The notes under the pieces are model-generated. The model had not been told where the DNA came from and ran no database searches. It was given only the letters and a program-made list of their open reading frames with translations. The translations under genes and the position numbers were made by a program. From contig NZ_CDDK01000040.1 of assembly GCF_000820225.1 (NCBI RefSeq), positions 1 through 45,578 of the forward strand: a stretch of DNA of 45,578 nt. Reading direction: 5' to 3'. Numbering within the stretch: the stretch's first letter is position 1; each line of letters begins with the position of its first letter. Origin of the DNA: Aeromonas veronii bv. veronii (lineage in GTDB: Bacteria; Pseudomonadota; Gammaproteobacteria; Enterobacterales; Aeromonadaceae). This document shows, in pieces, positions 34,304 through 42,312 of this stretch.

Positions 34304-34591
34304 ATGTCTTTCGTATTCCAAGCTGAAGTCCGTTCTGACCTGGGGAAAGGTGCGAGCCGCCGCCTGCGTCAAGCTGACCAAGTTCCTGCCATCGTTTACG
34401 GTGCAGGCAAAGAAGCCCTGTCCATCACTGTTGACCACAAGAAAATGATCCTGGCTCAAGAGAAGCCGGAATTCTATGAGTCTGTACTGACTCTGGTTAT
34501 CAACGGTGAAGAAGTTAACGTAAAAGTGAAAGCTATCCAGCGTCACCCGGTACGTTACAAGCTGATCCACCTGGACTTCGTTCGCGTTTAA
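34304..34591 (+). CDS. rplY: 50S ribosomal protein L25 (short form)
   Basis: 95 residues, the short gammaproteobacterial form that binds 5S rRNA and lacks the CTC-type extension. The characteristic [20 protein letters not shown] and [20 protein letters not shown] segments are present, ending in LDFVRV. AAGAGATACATACT precedes the ATG. Single-gene unit between a sigma-70-like promoter and a strong terminator. Codon use is strongly biased, as expected for a highly expressed ribosomal gene. Confidence 0.98.
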   Translation: MSFVFQAEVRSDLGKGASRRLRQADQVPAIVYGAGKEALSITVDHKKMILAQEKPEFYESVLTLVINGEEVNVKVKAIQRHPVRYKLIHLDFVRV

Positions 34592-34612
34592 TAGCGAACA
34601 GTCAGGTTGAAG

Positions 34613-34639
34613 AAAAGCCACTCTCAGGAGTGGCTTTTT
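34613..34639 (+). terminator. Rho-independent terminator of rplY
   Basis: 11-bp stem AAAAGCCACTC (34613-34623) / GAGTGGCTTTT (34628-34638) with loop TCAG and a T-run. It may also work for nothing on the other strand, as the MerR gene ends only at 34698. Confidence 0.9.
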
Positions 34640-34697
34640 GCTATCTGACATCTTGTGATCAGGCTGAAGGGACTTGCCTGATAAGCCCGCAAGGCAG

Positions 34698-35090
34698 TTA
34701 TCCCAGCTGGCTAAGGGCTTGCTGGCAGCGCTGCTCGGCGGCATCCAGCTCCAGCAGCACCATTCTGATATCTTCCATCTGCTGTTGCAGTGTCTCCCGT
34801 TTCTCCTCAACCAGTCCCAGCATGGTCTGTAACTGGGTGCGGCTGCTCTTGTCGGCATCATAGAGATCAAACAACTCGCGGATCTCGGCGAGGCTGAACC
34901 CGAGCCGCTTGCCACGCAGGGTGAGCTTGAGGCGAACCCGATCCTGCTTGCTGTAAATGCGGGTCTGTCCCTCTCTGGCAGGATTGAGCAATCCCTGATC
35001 CTCGTAGAAACGGATACTGCGCGTCGTAATATCAAATTCCCGGGCCAGCTCACTGATGCTGAAGCGCCGTCCTTCATCCATGTTGTTCAT
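34698..35090 (-). CDS. MerR-family regulator, LiuR-like
   Basis: 130 residues. N-terminal winged helix FSISELAREFDITTRSIRFY, then EDQGLLNPAREGQTRIYSKQD, then RVRLKLTLRGKRLGFSLAEI, and a C-terminal dimerising helix. No effector cysteines are present, which separates it from metal or thiol sensors and fits the LiuR/AtuR-type MerR proteins that control branched-chain amino acid and acyl-CoA catabolism (family knowledge). It is divergent from a thiolase gene, a likely target. A candidate operator lies in the 120-base gap. Name liuR is not assigned, as the liu operon itself is not in view. Confidence 0.85.
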   Translation of the reverse strand: MNNMDEGRRFSISELAREFDITTRSIRFYEDQGLLNPAREGQTRIYSKQDRVRLKLTLRGKRLGFSLAEIRELFDLYDADKSSRTQLQTMLGLVEEKRETLQQQMEDIRMVLLELDAAEQRCQQALSQLG

Positions 35091-35124
35091 ACAGACTTCT
35101 TGGCGAACTAAATCCTGTCTGCAC

Positions 35125-35143
35125 CTTACCTAAACGTAAACTG
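35125..35143. promoter_or_regulatory. Candidate MerR-type operator between merR and thiolase
   Basis: The segment CTTACCTAAACGTAAAC contains TTAC and GTAA half-sites around a six-base centre, close to the TTTACGTTAACGTAAA pattern reported for LiuR-type MerR proteins. It lies in the 122-base gap between the divergent genes. The thiolase promoter could be TTGTTC (35155-35160), 17 bases, TATGTT (35178-35183). Confidence 0.4.
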
Positions 35144-35212
35144 CACTGCAACTCTTGTTCCATTGCGTCAGAACCCCTATGTTATGGCCATGTAACAAAC
35201 AGAGGCAGGCAA

Positions 35213-36388
35213 ATGGATATTGCAATTGTGGCGGCAAAACGGACTCCGATGGGGGCGTTTCAGGGGGCATTGGCAGAGGTCACTGCGCCTGAGTTGGGAG
35301 CCTGTGCCATCGAGGCGGCACTGCAGCAAAGTGGGCTGCGTCCGGAGCAGGTCGATGAAGTGTTTATGGGCAATGTGCTGGCGGCGGGCGTGGGGCAAGC
35401 GCCAGCCCGGCAGGCGTTGTTGAAAGCAGAGTTGCCAGATAGTGTGCCTGCTACCACGGTCAACAAGGTGTGCGGCTCCGGCATGAAAGCAGTGATGCTG
35501 GCGGCGGATACCATCCGCCTTGGTGACAACAGGGTGGTGGTCGCGGGGGGGATGGAGAGTATGAGCCGTGCCCCCTATCTGCTGGATAATGCCCGCAACG
35601 GCTTTCGGATGGGGCATCAAAAGGTGTTGGACCACCTATTCCTCGACGGTTTGCAAGATGCCTATGATGGCCAGCTGATGGGGGTGCATGCCCAGCGCAG
35701 CGCCGATCAGGCCGGTTTGACCCGCAGTGCCATGGATGAGTTTGCTCTTGCGTCGTTGCAGCGTGCGCGCGATGCGCAGCAAGCCGGCGCATTTGCATCC
35801 GAGCTGGCAAGTGTCTATCGCGGTGATCGCTTGTTGCTGGCCGAAGACGAGCAGCCTGGCAAGGGCAGACCGGAGAAGATCCCGACCCTGAAGCCAGCGT
35901 TTGGTAAGGAAGGCACTATTACGGCGGCCAATTCGAGCTCCATCTCGGATGGTGCGGCGGCGCTGATATTGATGGATGGCGCCACGGCGCAAGCCTGGCA
36001 GGTACCTGTGCTGGCTCGGATCGTCGGTTATCAGAGCCACGCGGCATTGCCCGCCGAGTTTACCTCTGCGCCCATTGGCGCCATTTCACGCTTGCTGGCG
36101 CGTCTTGCATGGTCGGTGGAAGAGGTCGATCTGTTCGAGATCAACGAGGCCTTCGCCATGGTCACCATGCTGGCCATGAGCGGGGTCGGCATCCCTCATC
36201 ACAAAGTTAATGTGCATGGTGGGGCCTGTGCGCTTGGTCATCCGCTGGGGGCGAGTGGCGCGCGCATTCTGGTGACGCTGATCGCCGCGCTGCGGCAACG
36301 GGGTTTGCGGCGAGGCGTGGCCGCGCTCTGTATCGGGGGCGGGGAGGCGACCGCTATCGCGGTCGAGGTGAATGACGAGCCGAATTAA
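35213..36388 (+). CDS. atoB: Acetyl-CoA C-acetyltransferase (thiolase)
   Basis: 391 residues. Nucleophile Cys87 in VNKVCGSGMKAV, then GGMESMSRAPYLL, the NEAFAM loop, the catalytic His in VNVHGGACALGHPLGASGAR, and the second catalytic Cys in ALCIGGGEA. Length and order are those of biosynthetic/AtoB-type thiolases, which condense two acetyl-CoA or split acetoacetyl-CoA. Divergent from a LiuR-like MerR gene, which suggests a role in leucine or short-chain acyl-CoA breakdown. AGAGGCAGG lies seven bases before the ATG. The stop overlaps the convergent EAL-HDOD gene by four bases. Confidence 0.93.
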   Translation: MDIAIVAAKRTPMGAFQGALAEVTAPELGACAIEAALQQSGLRPEQVDEVFMGNVLAAGVGQAPARQALLKAELPDSVPATTVNKVCGSGMKAVMLAADTIRLGDNRVVVAGGMESMSRAPYLLDNARNGFRMGHQKVLDHLFLDGLQDAYDGQLMGVHAQRSADQAGLTRSAMDEFALASLQRARDAQQAGAFASELASVYRGDRLLLAEDEQPGKGRPEKIPTLKPAFGKEGTITAANSSSISDGAAALILMDGATAQAWQVPVLARIVGYQSHAALPAEFTSAPIGAISRLLARLAWSVEEVDLFEINEAFAMVTMLAMSGVGIPHHKVNVHGGACALGHPLGASGARILVTLIAALRQRGLRRGVAALCIGGGEATAIAVEVNDEPN

Positions 36389-37608
36389 TTGGTGGCTTCC
36401 ATCGCCAGCAGTTGTTCCGTGACCCAGGTGGTGGCGGCCAGATAGAGGTGACTCACCTTATCCTCGCTCAGCCCCAGGCGGGCTGTTCTGGCCGTTACCC
36501 GCGACCAGTTGGCGCTCTCGTAATCTTCACAAAACGCGAGGTAGAAACCCAGATTGCCTTTGCGCTCCAGCAGCGCCAGCCGAATATCGTCGATAAGAGG
36601 GATAGTGCCGAGCAGTTTGTCCATCGGCTGCTCCATCAGTACATCCAGCAGGGAGAAGAGACCGGTGATAAAGGCCTGTTGTGCCTGCTGGCTCGGAGCG
36701 TGGGCGTGGGCTAACAGTTCACAGAATCGAGCACGGATCATCGACATCTGGTAGAGCTCGGCGCTCTTGCCCTTGCCCGCACTGGTCGCGGCCACCAGCG
36801 AGACAAAGCGCTTTAGCTGGGTGTTGCCCAGATAGATGGCAGCCTGGCGAAATGACGAAATAGTGTTGGTGTGGCCTTTGAGATGGTTAACGTAGCGCAG
36901 CAGCTTGAGGGAGAGGGAGATATCCTGGCTGAGCAGTTGCTCGATCTTGTTGATATCCGGCTCTGTCTCGTTGACCACATTGAGCAACTGCATCACCACG
37001 ACTTGCGCCGGCTCCATAGTGGCTTGTTTGACCATCTCGGGGCGGCTGAAGAAAAAGCCCTGAAACAGCTGGATCCCCAGCTGTTTTACCCGTTTGAACT
37101 CCGCCTTGTCCTCTACTTTTTCTGCCAGATAGGTGAGCCCCAGCGCTTGATGACGCTTGATAAACACCTTGATCTGAAAAAGTGATGTCGCTCGCAGGTC
37201 AAACTTGATGATATTGATAAAGGGGAGGAAGCGCTCCCAATCCGGCGACATGGTGAAGTCATCGAGTGCCAGCTGATAACCCAGTTTGTGCAACTGTTTC
37301 ACCTTTTCCAGCAGGGCATCATCCGGTGGGGAATCTTCCAGGATCTCAATCACCACTTTTTCGGGCGGCAGGCACTCTGCCAATCCCTCCAGCAGCAGTG
37401 AGTGGGGGAAATTGATAAAGCAGGGGCGGCCTCCCAACAGCTGATCGATATTTTGTTGGAGGAACTGTTCGACCACCAGGCGTGACGTCGCCTGCTGGGA
37501 GGAGATACTCGGGAAGACATTATTCAGACTATCGCGAAAGAGCAGCTCATAGGCATGAGTGTTGAGGTCTCTGTCGAGGATCGGCTGTCTTGCTACGTAG
37601 GAATACAT
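36385..37608 (-). CDS. EAL-HDOD protein
   Basis: 407 residues. The N-terminal EAL-type domain (about 1-190) has AYELLFRDS in place of E-A-L, IEILE, ALDDF, YLAEKVED and FQGFFFSRP. Several c-di-GMP-binding acidic residues remain, though the middle metal motif is reduced to DDF. The C-terminal HDOD domain (about 195-405) is a signalling helical domain without hydrolase residues (family knowledge). Proteins with this order, such as CdgJ of Vibrio, affect motility through c-di-GMP; activity is uncertain here. Convergent with the thiolase, overlapping by four bases. A 6-bp palindrome, CCAGTA-4-TACTGG (37617-37632), lies just before the start codon. Confidence 0.9.
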   Translation of the reverse strand: MYSYVARQPILDRDLNTHAYELLFRDSLNNVFPSISSQQATSRLVVEQFLQQNIDQLLGGRPCFINFPHSLLLEGLAECLPPEKVVIEILEDSPPDDALLEKVKQLHKLGYQLALDDFTMSPDWERFLPFINIIKFDLRATSLFQIKVFIKRHQALGLTYLAEKVEDKAEFKRVKQLGIQLFQGFFFSRPEMVKQATMEPAQVVVMQLLNVVNETEPDINKIEQLLSQDISLSLKLLRYVNHLKGHTNTISSFRQAAIYLGNTQLKRFVSLVAATSAGKGKSAELYQMSMIRARFCELLAHAHAPSQQAQQAFITGLFSLLDVLMEQPMDKLLGTIPLIDDIRLALLERKGNLGFYLAFCEDYESANWSRVTARTARLGLSEDKVSHLYLAATTWVTEQLLAMEATN

Positions 37609-37723
37609 GCCTTGCTCCAGTAAAGGTACTGGGTTGATTTTATGGTGTTGCAGAACACTATGCCAGTGTTCACCTTATTGAGTAAGGCAATAATTGGCAT
37701 AGCGTTTTTTGCAGGGAAGGAAT

Positions 37724-38992
37724 TTAGAAGAGATAGCTCAATTGTGCACCAGCCAGCCAGGCATCCCCTTCAGAAGTGCCCTGGAAGGTGGAGGTCGTCA
37801 TCGGATTACCCGGTTGCAGCTCCATTTTTTCAGTGACATCCACCTTTTTACCATCGATCAGGGTCAGCCCCAGATCCACGGTCAGGTTGGGCGTGAACTG
37901 ATACCCCATTCCCACGCTGTACCAGAGGCGATCGGCATCCGGGATGGAAATGGTACGACGATCGGCTGGCACAGGGCTGGCGTCATAGGCCACACCGGAG
38001 CGCAGTTGCCATTTGGGAGTGACCTGATAGGTCATACCGATGGCGTAGCGCCAGCTATCTTCCCAGTGCTCGTCCTTGATGTGCATGTTCTGCAAATTGT
38101 TGAGATCAGCTTCCAACTGAACGAATTTGCTCCAGTTGGTCCAGTTCAGGCTGCCGTGGAGAGCCAGCTTGTCAGTCAGCTGATGGAACGCCGCCAACTC
38201 TGCCGTCGCTGGCAACGGCAGATCCAGACTACCGGTATCTCTGATCTCGGTAACGGAGCCATCTGCATTGGGTCGGCCCAGGATAGCATCTCCCGAGAGG
38301 GTCAAAGTGACATCGTGACGGTAGGAGAGGCCAATTCGGGTTTGCTCGGACAACTCCAGCAAGGTGCCGACATTCCAGCCCCATGCCCAGCCATCCCCTT
38401 GCAAATGTTTTGCGATCAGGTTGCGAGAAGGGAAGGTGCCACCGACTTCTCCTTCGCCCTGAATAGCAGAGATCCCGGCACCAATTGACCACATCTCATT
38501 GATGCGATAGGCGAGTGAGGTACCCAGATCCATGGTCTTGATATCGGAGACATTGCCAAAGTGTCCCGCGCTGTAGTTATCCGGCATCTTGACGCCAAGG
38601 CCGTAGTAAGAGGTTGCCGAGAAGCCTAGTCGCCACTGCTCATTGAGTGGAATGATGAGATAGGCGTTGGGTACCCAGGCTGCGGCGGCGATATCGTGTG
38701 CACTGGCATCGGAGGTGACGATACCGGCTTTGGTCGGCAAGCGGGTGTTGCCTTCAATATTGACGTCAGGACTGACATAGATGACTCCGCCAGAGAGCGC
38801 CATCTGATCGAAGCGGGTCATGGCTGCTGCATTGCGGGAGAGTACACTGGCGTTATCCGCGATGGCTGCCTCACCGGCAAAGGCGCGTCCCAGTCCTGTA
38901 GCGGACTGTTCAGCCAATTGGAACCCGGCGGCATGGGTCTGACCCGCGATCACCAGCAGGGCGATGGCGGACGGTTTGATGATGGGATGCAT
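37724..38992 (-). CDS. fadL: FadL-family outer-membrane long-chain fatty acid transporter
   Basis: 422 residues. Signal peptide (IIKPSAIALLVIAGQTHA) and a mature start AGFQLAEQSATGLGRAFAGE, the FadL N-terminal plug/lid signature, with IADNASVLSRNAAAMTRFD (the usual NPAAM is NAAAM here). A 14-strand barrel is suggested by alternating segments up to a C-terminal aromatic LSYLF. Imports long-chain fatty acids or other hydrophobic compounds. A FadR-like site lies 64 bases upstream, supporting fatty-acid control. A second FadL gene lies 252 bases upstream on the same strand. Confidence 0.93.
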   Translation of the reverse strand: MHPIIKPSAIALLVIAGQTHAAGFQLAEQSATGLGRAFAGEAAIADNASVLSRNAAAMTRFDQMALSGGVIYVSPDVNIEGNTRLPTKAGIVTSDASAHDIAAAAWVPNAYLIIPLNEQWRLGFSATSYYGLGVKMPDNYSAGHFGNVSDIKTMDLGTSLAYRINEMWSIGAGISAIQGEGEVGGTFPSRNLIAKHLQGDGWAWGWNVGTLLELSEQTRIGLSYRHDVTLTLSGDAILGRPNADGSVTEIRDTGSLDLPLPATAELAAFHQLTDKLALHGSLNWTNWSKFVQLEADLNNLQNMHIKDEHWEDSWRYAIGMTYQVTPKWQLRSGVAYDASPVPADRRTISIPDADRLWYSVGMGYQFTPNLTVDLGLTLIDGKKVDVTEKMELQPGNPMTTSTFQGTSEGDAWLAGAQLSYLF

Positions 38993-39049
38993 GGCAAAAT
39001 CCTTGCTGTTACCCGAAGGTTCAATCGGTCATATGAATGAAGGCAGGAT

Positions 39050-39067
39050 TTTATATGGTATGACCAG
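39050..39067 (-). promoter_or_regulatory. FadR-like operator overlapping the fadL promoter
   Basis: On the plus strand the site reads TGGTATGACCAG (39056-39067), with symmetrical TGGT and ACCA arms. It matches 11 of 12 bases of TGGTACGACCAG, the core of Vibrio-type FadR sites (from memory). A minus-strand TATAAA (39055-39050) directly abuts it, so bound FadR would block the fadL promoter. Confidence 0.65.
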
Positions 39068-39201
39068 TAAGGCAACGGTAATGGCCAGTATCTGGATAAA
39101 ACAAGATTAAATGCTGGGATGATGCACTCTAATAGCTTGATTGGAAAAGAAAAATAAACACGTGTGTGCTACATGTGTGCGCTGAACTGGCTTTTGCGGA
39201 T

Positions 39202-39229
39202 AAAAAAAGAGCGCCTGGCGGCGCTCTTT
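39202..39229 (-). terminator. Rho-independent terminator of the second FadL-type gene
   Basis: Perfect 10-bp stem AAAGAGCGCC (39206-39215) / GGCGCTCTTT (39220-39229), four-base loop. The A-run at 39202-39208 gives the T-run on the minus strand. It therefore separates the two tandem porin genes. Confidence 0.9.
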
Positions 39230-39244
39230 CAATTCTATCAATAA

Positions 39245-40525
39245 TCAGAACTTCATGTTGAAGCCAACAGATGCTAAGAATGCATCACCATGTGAAGTAC
39301 CAACCCAATGCGGGTTTTGTAGGCTTGCAGGACCATGAGTCGCACCCAAGCTTTCATCTACATCAACTTTCTTGCCATCGATATAGGTCAAGCCGAAGTC
39401 CAAGCTCATATCTTGGTTGAAGTGGTATGTTGTACCAGCGCTATACCAGATTCGATCTGAGTCTGGAATGCTCAAGCTGCGATACTCAGCTTCGATTGGA
39501 GTTTTGTCATAAGCAAAGCCTAGACGTGCTTCCCAAACTGGGTTTATGTACCAAGTTCCGCCGATCGCATAACGAGTTGAGTCTTTAAACTTCTCGTCTT
39601 TTTGTAAAAGCGTTGCACCACTGCTGGAGGTTGCTTTCAGTTCTTGGAATGCGCTCCAGTCGGTCCAGTTAACGGAGTAGTGAACTGCAAATTGCTGATT
39701 AAGACGATGGTAACCAGCAAACTCTGCTTGTGCTGGCAAATCGAGCTTAAGATTGCCGTCAATCGTTCTACCGGCCAAGCCGCCAGCAATCGCAGGGAGG
39801 TCATTCGAGTAATCCCCGTCAAAGCTCATGTCAACCTGTGAACGGTAGGTTAGTGCCAAGCGGTTATTTTCGTTAATTTCGTAAAGTGTACCAATGTTCC
39901 AACCGAAGCCCCAAGTGTCTCCTTTCATGTGAGAAACACGAGTCGCATTAGGTAACTGAGGAATCAAATCTCCGTTGAAGCGATTCAACTCAGCAGCGCC
40001 ATAAACTGCATTAATTCCAGCACCGATACTGAATTGCTCGTTGATTCTGTAGGCAATGTTGGGGTTTATGTTGAACGTAACAAGGGATGTGTCACCTGCT
40101 CCAGAGCCTGCGTTGAAACTCTTATCGTACTCGGTAGACAACCCGTAGTTGGAGAAGAGACCAATACCCCAAGCCCACTGGTCATTAATTGGTTGGATAA
40201 AATATGAGGCTGGCACAAAGGCTGCTGGTGCAATGTCATCTTGGCTGGCACTTACGCCACGCAAAGGAATAGTTCCCTCCACATCCACATCCGGTTTGAT
40301 GTAGGTGCCGGAGACAGAAACTGCCATCTTGTCGAAGGTGGTCATGGCGGCCGGGTTACGGGCCAGAACGGAGGCGTTGTCGGCAATAGCTGCTTCACCG
40401 GCATAGGCGCGACCCAGACCGGAGGCCGAGTGCTCGTTCAACTGGAATGCCGCGGCATGGACTTGACCGGTGGCCAGCGCGATGGTGGCGGCAATCAGGC
40501 TCTTCTTGAAAATAGTTGTCGTCAT
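39245..40525 (-). CDS. Second FadL-family outer-membrane porin, mosaic in composition
   Basis: 426 residues. Signal peptide (FKKSLIAATIALATGQVHA), then AAFQLNEHSASGLGRAYAGE and DNASVLARNPAAMTTFD, the complete FadL signature. The end NMKF closes a barrel. Related to the downstream fadL but clearly divergent (for example in the central loops). The 5' 250 bases (about 40275-40525) are GC-rich like the neighbours, while the remainder is AT-rich. Hand counts of 60-base blocks give 39 G/C at 40381, 30 at 40261, 24 at 39841 and 23 at 39241. This suggests recombination with a Vibrio-like or other foreign allele inside the gene. A clean FadR site is absent, though ATCTGGTAGGAGG upstream (about 40637) is partly similar. 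Confidence 0.92.
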   Translation of the reverse strand: MTTTIFKKSLIAATIALATGQVHAAAFQLNEHSASGLGRAYAGEAAIADNASVLARNPAAMTTFDKMAVSVSGTYIKPDVDVEGTIPLRGVSASQDDIAPAAFVPASYFIQPINDQWAWGIGLFSNYGLSTEYDKSFNAGSGAGDTSLVTFNINPNIAYRINEQFSIGAGINAVYGAAELNRFNGDLIPQLPNATRVSHMKGDTWGFGWNIGTLYEINENNRLALTYRSQVDMSFDGDYSNDLPAIAGGLAGRTIDGNLKLDLPAQAEFAGYHRLNQQFAVHYSVNWTDWSAFQELKATSSSGATLLQKDEKFKDSTRYAIGGTWYINPVWEARLGFAYDKTPIEAEYRSLSIPDSDRIWYSAGTTYHFNQDMSLDFGLTYIDGKKVDVDESLGATHGPASLQNPHWVGTSHGDAFLASVGFNMKF

Positions 40526-40927
40526 GGTGTTCTCTCTTGTAGGCAGATTTTTTTGCCGATATTGGCTGCACGTTCAATGCAAACCTCGACAAAATCCGTT
40601 TTTATTTCAGCTTCTTCCCAATCAATTCTGGCGTGATTCTATGGATCTGGTAGGAGGTAAGAAATCAGACCAGTGACAGCAGAATACATAAAAGTGATCG
40701 ATGTGTTAATCATTTGTTTTAACTTGCTGTTTAATTCATCATTTTGAGGGTCTAAAGGTGGATTATTGACCTGGATTGCCGATCTCCGTCACAAAAATAA
40801 TTTTGTCAATTTTTCGAAATCTTGAGGCAAATGAGTGACAAAGAGGAGTAATCAGGGGGAGAACAGGCAGCGGCTGGTGACCGCCACCTGCTATTGAGGA
40901 TGGATCTGAGGTTGTTAACCGGCGATG
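40526..40927. other. Intergenic region upstream of the second FadL-type gene
   Basis: About 400 bases between the minus-strand DUF3379 gene end (40928) and the FadL-type start (40525), which is the promoter region of the latter. It holds an AT-rich centre and a partial FadR-like sequence (ATCTGGTAGGAGG near 40637, with ACCAG at some distance). No gene or RNA was recognised. Confidence 0.45.
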
Positions 40928-41707
40928 TTAAATGTCCCACTGCAGACGTGACTGCAGGGCGTTGGCAACGGGGGCAAGTGGCTCTCTCATCTCGCCAATC
41001 AGTACCATATTGGCGCCTTTGAGCTGGACTATCTCCCCTTTGAGGGTGCCATCTTCAAAGGTGGCCTGTTGCAGGGTTAATGGCACATGTTTGGGCACTA
41101 AAAAGAGAGTGACTGGCCCCATCTTTCCCTGGATCACCATGTGCAAGGCTGGTCCCTGATAAAACGAGCAGTGATTGACATAGGTCACCTTGAGCCCATC
41201 CATCCCGCTTAAGGTGGCGCCATACTTCTCCATCTTGGCATTGATGTTATGCAGATTGACCTGTTCATCGACACCTTCAATAAAGGGTTCTTCGCCATAG
41301 ACATGAGCCATCGCCACCTGTGCGAGGGAGAGGGCCGCAGGAGCCGTTTCTGGCAGCGTGATCCAGCGGGTGCTCATTCCCAGCAGGAAGGCGACCGATG
41401 CAGCCAGGGCGATCTGGCGCCAGGATGTTGATGTCCGGATCTTGACCGGCGCCGTGCCAAGGGGGCGGGATGGCGGCAAATCATCTGGCGCGTCACTGTC
41501 TTGCTGCATGGCTTGCCTGAGCAGGACCCGCTCGACCAGTCCGGCGGGGACCTCTACCTGCATGGTGCGCTTGAGGGTTCTGTCGAACTGCTTCATCTCG
41601 TCGAGATAGTTCCGATTGGCCTGGCTGGCTTCAGCAGCTTTGAGAAAATCCGGCAGTTGATCGTGGGGCTGGATCATGGCGTTGCGGCGAAATTCGAGTT
41701 CATCCAT
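40928..41707 (-). CDS. DUF3379 membrane protein, putative anti-sigma factor
   Basis: 259 residues. A helical cytoplasmic N-terminus (about 1-75: MDELEFRRNAMIQPHDQLPD ... QVEVPAGLVERVLLRQ) is followed by one membrane helix (WRQIALAASVAFLLGMSTRW, about 95-114) and a periplasmic domain (VNHCSFYQGPALHMVIQG, TLFLVPKHVPLTLQQ). This is the DUF3379 layout. The gene starts inside the end of an ECF sigma gene, an eight-base ATGGATGA overlap, the standard arrangement for an anti-sigma factor. The N-terminal helices would hold the sigma factor and the periplasmic part would sense the envelope (inference). No zinc-binding His/Cys set is obvious. Confidence 0.75.
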   Translation of the reverse strand: MDELEFRRNAMIQPHDQLPDFLKAAEASQANRNYLDEMKQFDRTLKRTMQVEVPAGLVERVLLRQAMQQDSDAPDDLPPSRPLGTAPVKIRTSTSWRQIALAASVAFLLGMSTRWITLPETAPAALSLAQVAMAHVYGEEPFIEGVDEQVNLHNINAKMEKYGATLSGMDGLKVTYVNHCSFYQGPALHMVIQGKMGPVTLFLVPKHVPLTLQQATFEDGTLKGEIVQLKGANMVLIGEMREPLAPVANALQSRLQWDI

Positions 41708-42299
41708 GTCCGTGTCCTCTTGCTTGGTTCTTCTGCTCCATCGCCTCCTTGATCTGGTTGCGGGCGCGAAACAGGCGGGTCATAACGGTGTTTTTGTTGA
41801 GGCCGAGCATCTCGGCAATCTCCTCACCACTGAATCCTCCCACGACTTGCAGCAGCAGTGGCTCCTGGTACTCCTCGGGCAATCGGGCGATGTGACGGTG
41901 CAACCACTCGTTCTCCATCTCCTGTTCACTGTGCAGCGCATCGTGCTGGGGTTGAGGGTGATCGTCGAGATCCACCAGCTCCAGCTGTTTGCGTTCAAAG
42001 CGGCGGGCGTTCTCCCGTCTGAGGATGGTGATCAGCCACCCTTTGGCCGCCTTGTCATCCTGCAGGGTGTCGATAGCCTTCCAGGCACGCAGGAAGGTCT
42101 CTTGCACCAGATCTTCCGCCACGTTGGGATCCCTGGTCAGCCAGTAGGCATATCGGTAGAGATCGCCGTGCAGCGCATGAACCAGTGCTTCAAATTTGGT
42201 TTGTTTGTCAGCCATGGGATCAGAGACCGGCGAAGTGGCCGGATCATTTCCACCAATATGCTGCTGAGCACGTTTTTTTCTAAAAAACAGCAGTGCCAT
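41700..42299 (-). CDS. ECF-type RNA polymerase sigma factor
   Basis: 199 residues. Region 2 (YRYAYWLTRDPNVAEDLVQE, TFLRAWKAID) and region 4 (LPEEYQEPLLLQVVGGFSGE, EIAEMLGLNKNTVMTRLFRA) are complete; regions 1.1 and 3 are absent, as in the ECF group. The ATG at 42299 has AAGGA seven bases before it and is preferred to a start at 42215 with no ribosome site. It follows the BatD gene by only 13 bases and overlaps the DUF3379 gene, so the three are probably co-transcribed with the second Bat operon. It would direct an envelope-linked regulon (inference); target promoters are unknown. Confidence 0.92.
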   Translation of the reverse strand: MALLFFRKKRAQQHIGGNDPATSPVSDPMADKQTKFEALVHALHGDLYRYAYWLTRDPNVAEDLVQETFLRAWKAIDTLQDDKAAKGWLITILRRENARRFERKQLELVDLDDHPQPQHDALHSEQEMENEWLHRHIARLPEEYQEPLLLQVVGGFSGEEIAEMLGLNKNTVMTRLFRARNQIKEAMEQKNQARGHGHG

Positions 42300-42312
42300 T
42301 GGGCAATCCTTG

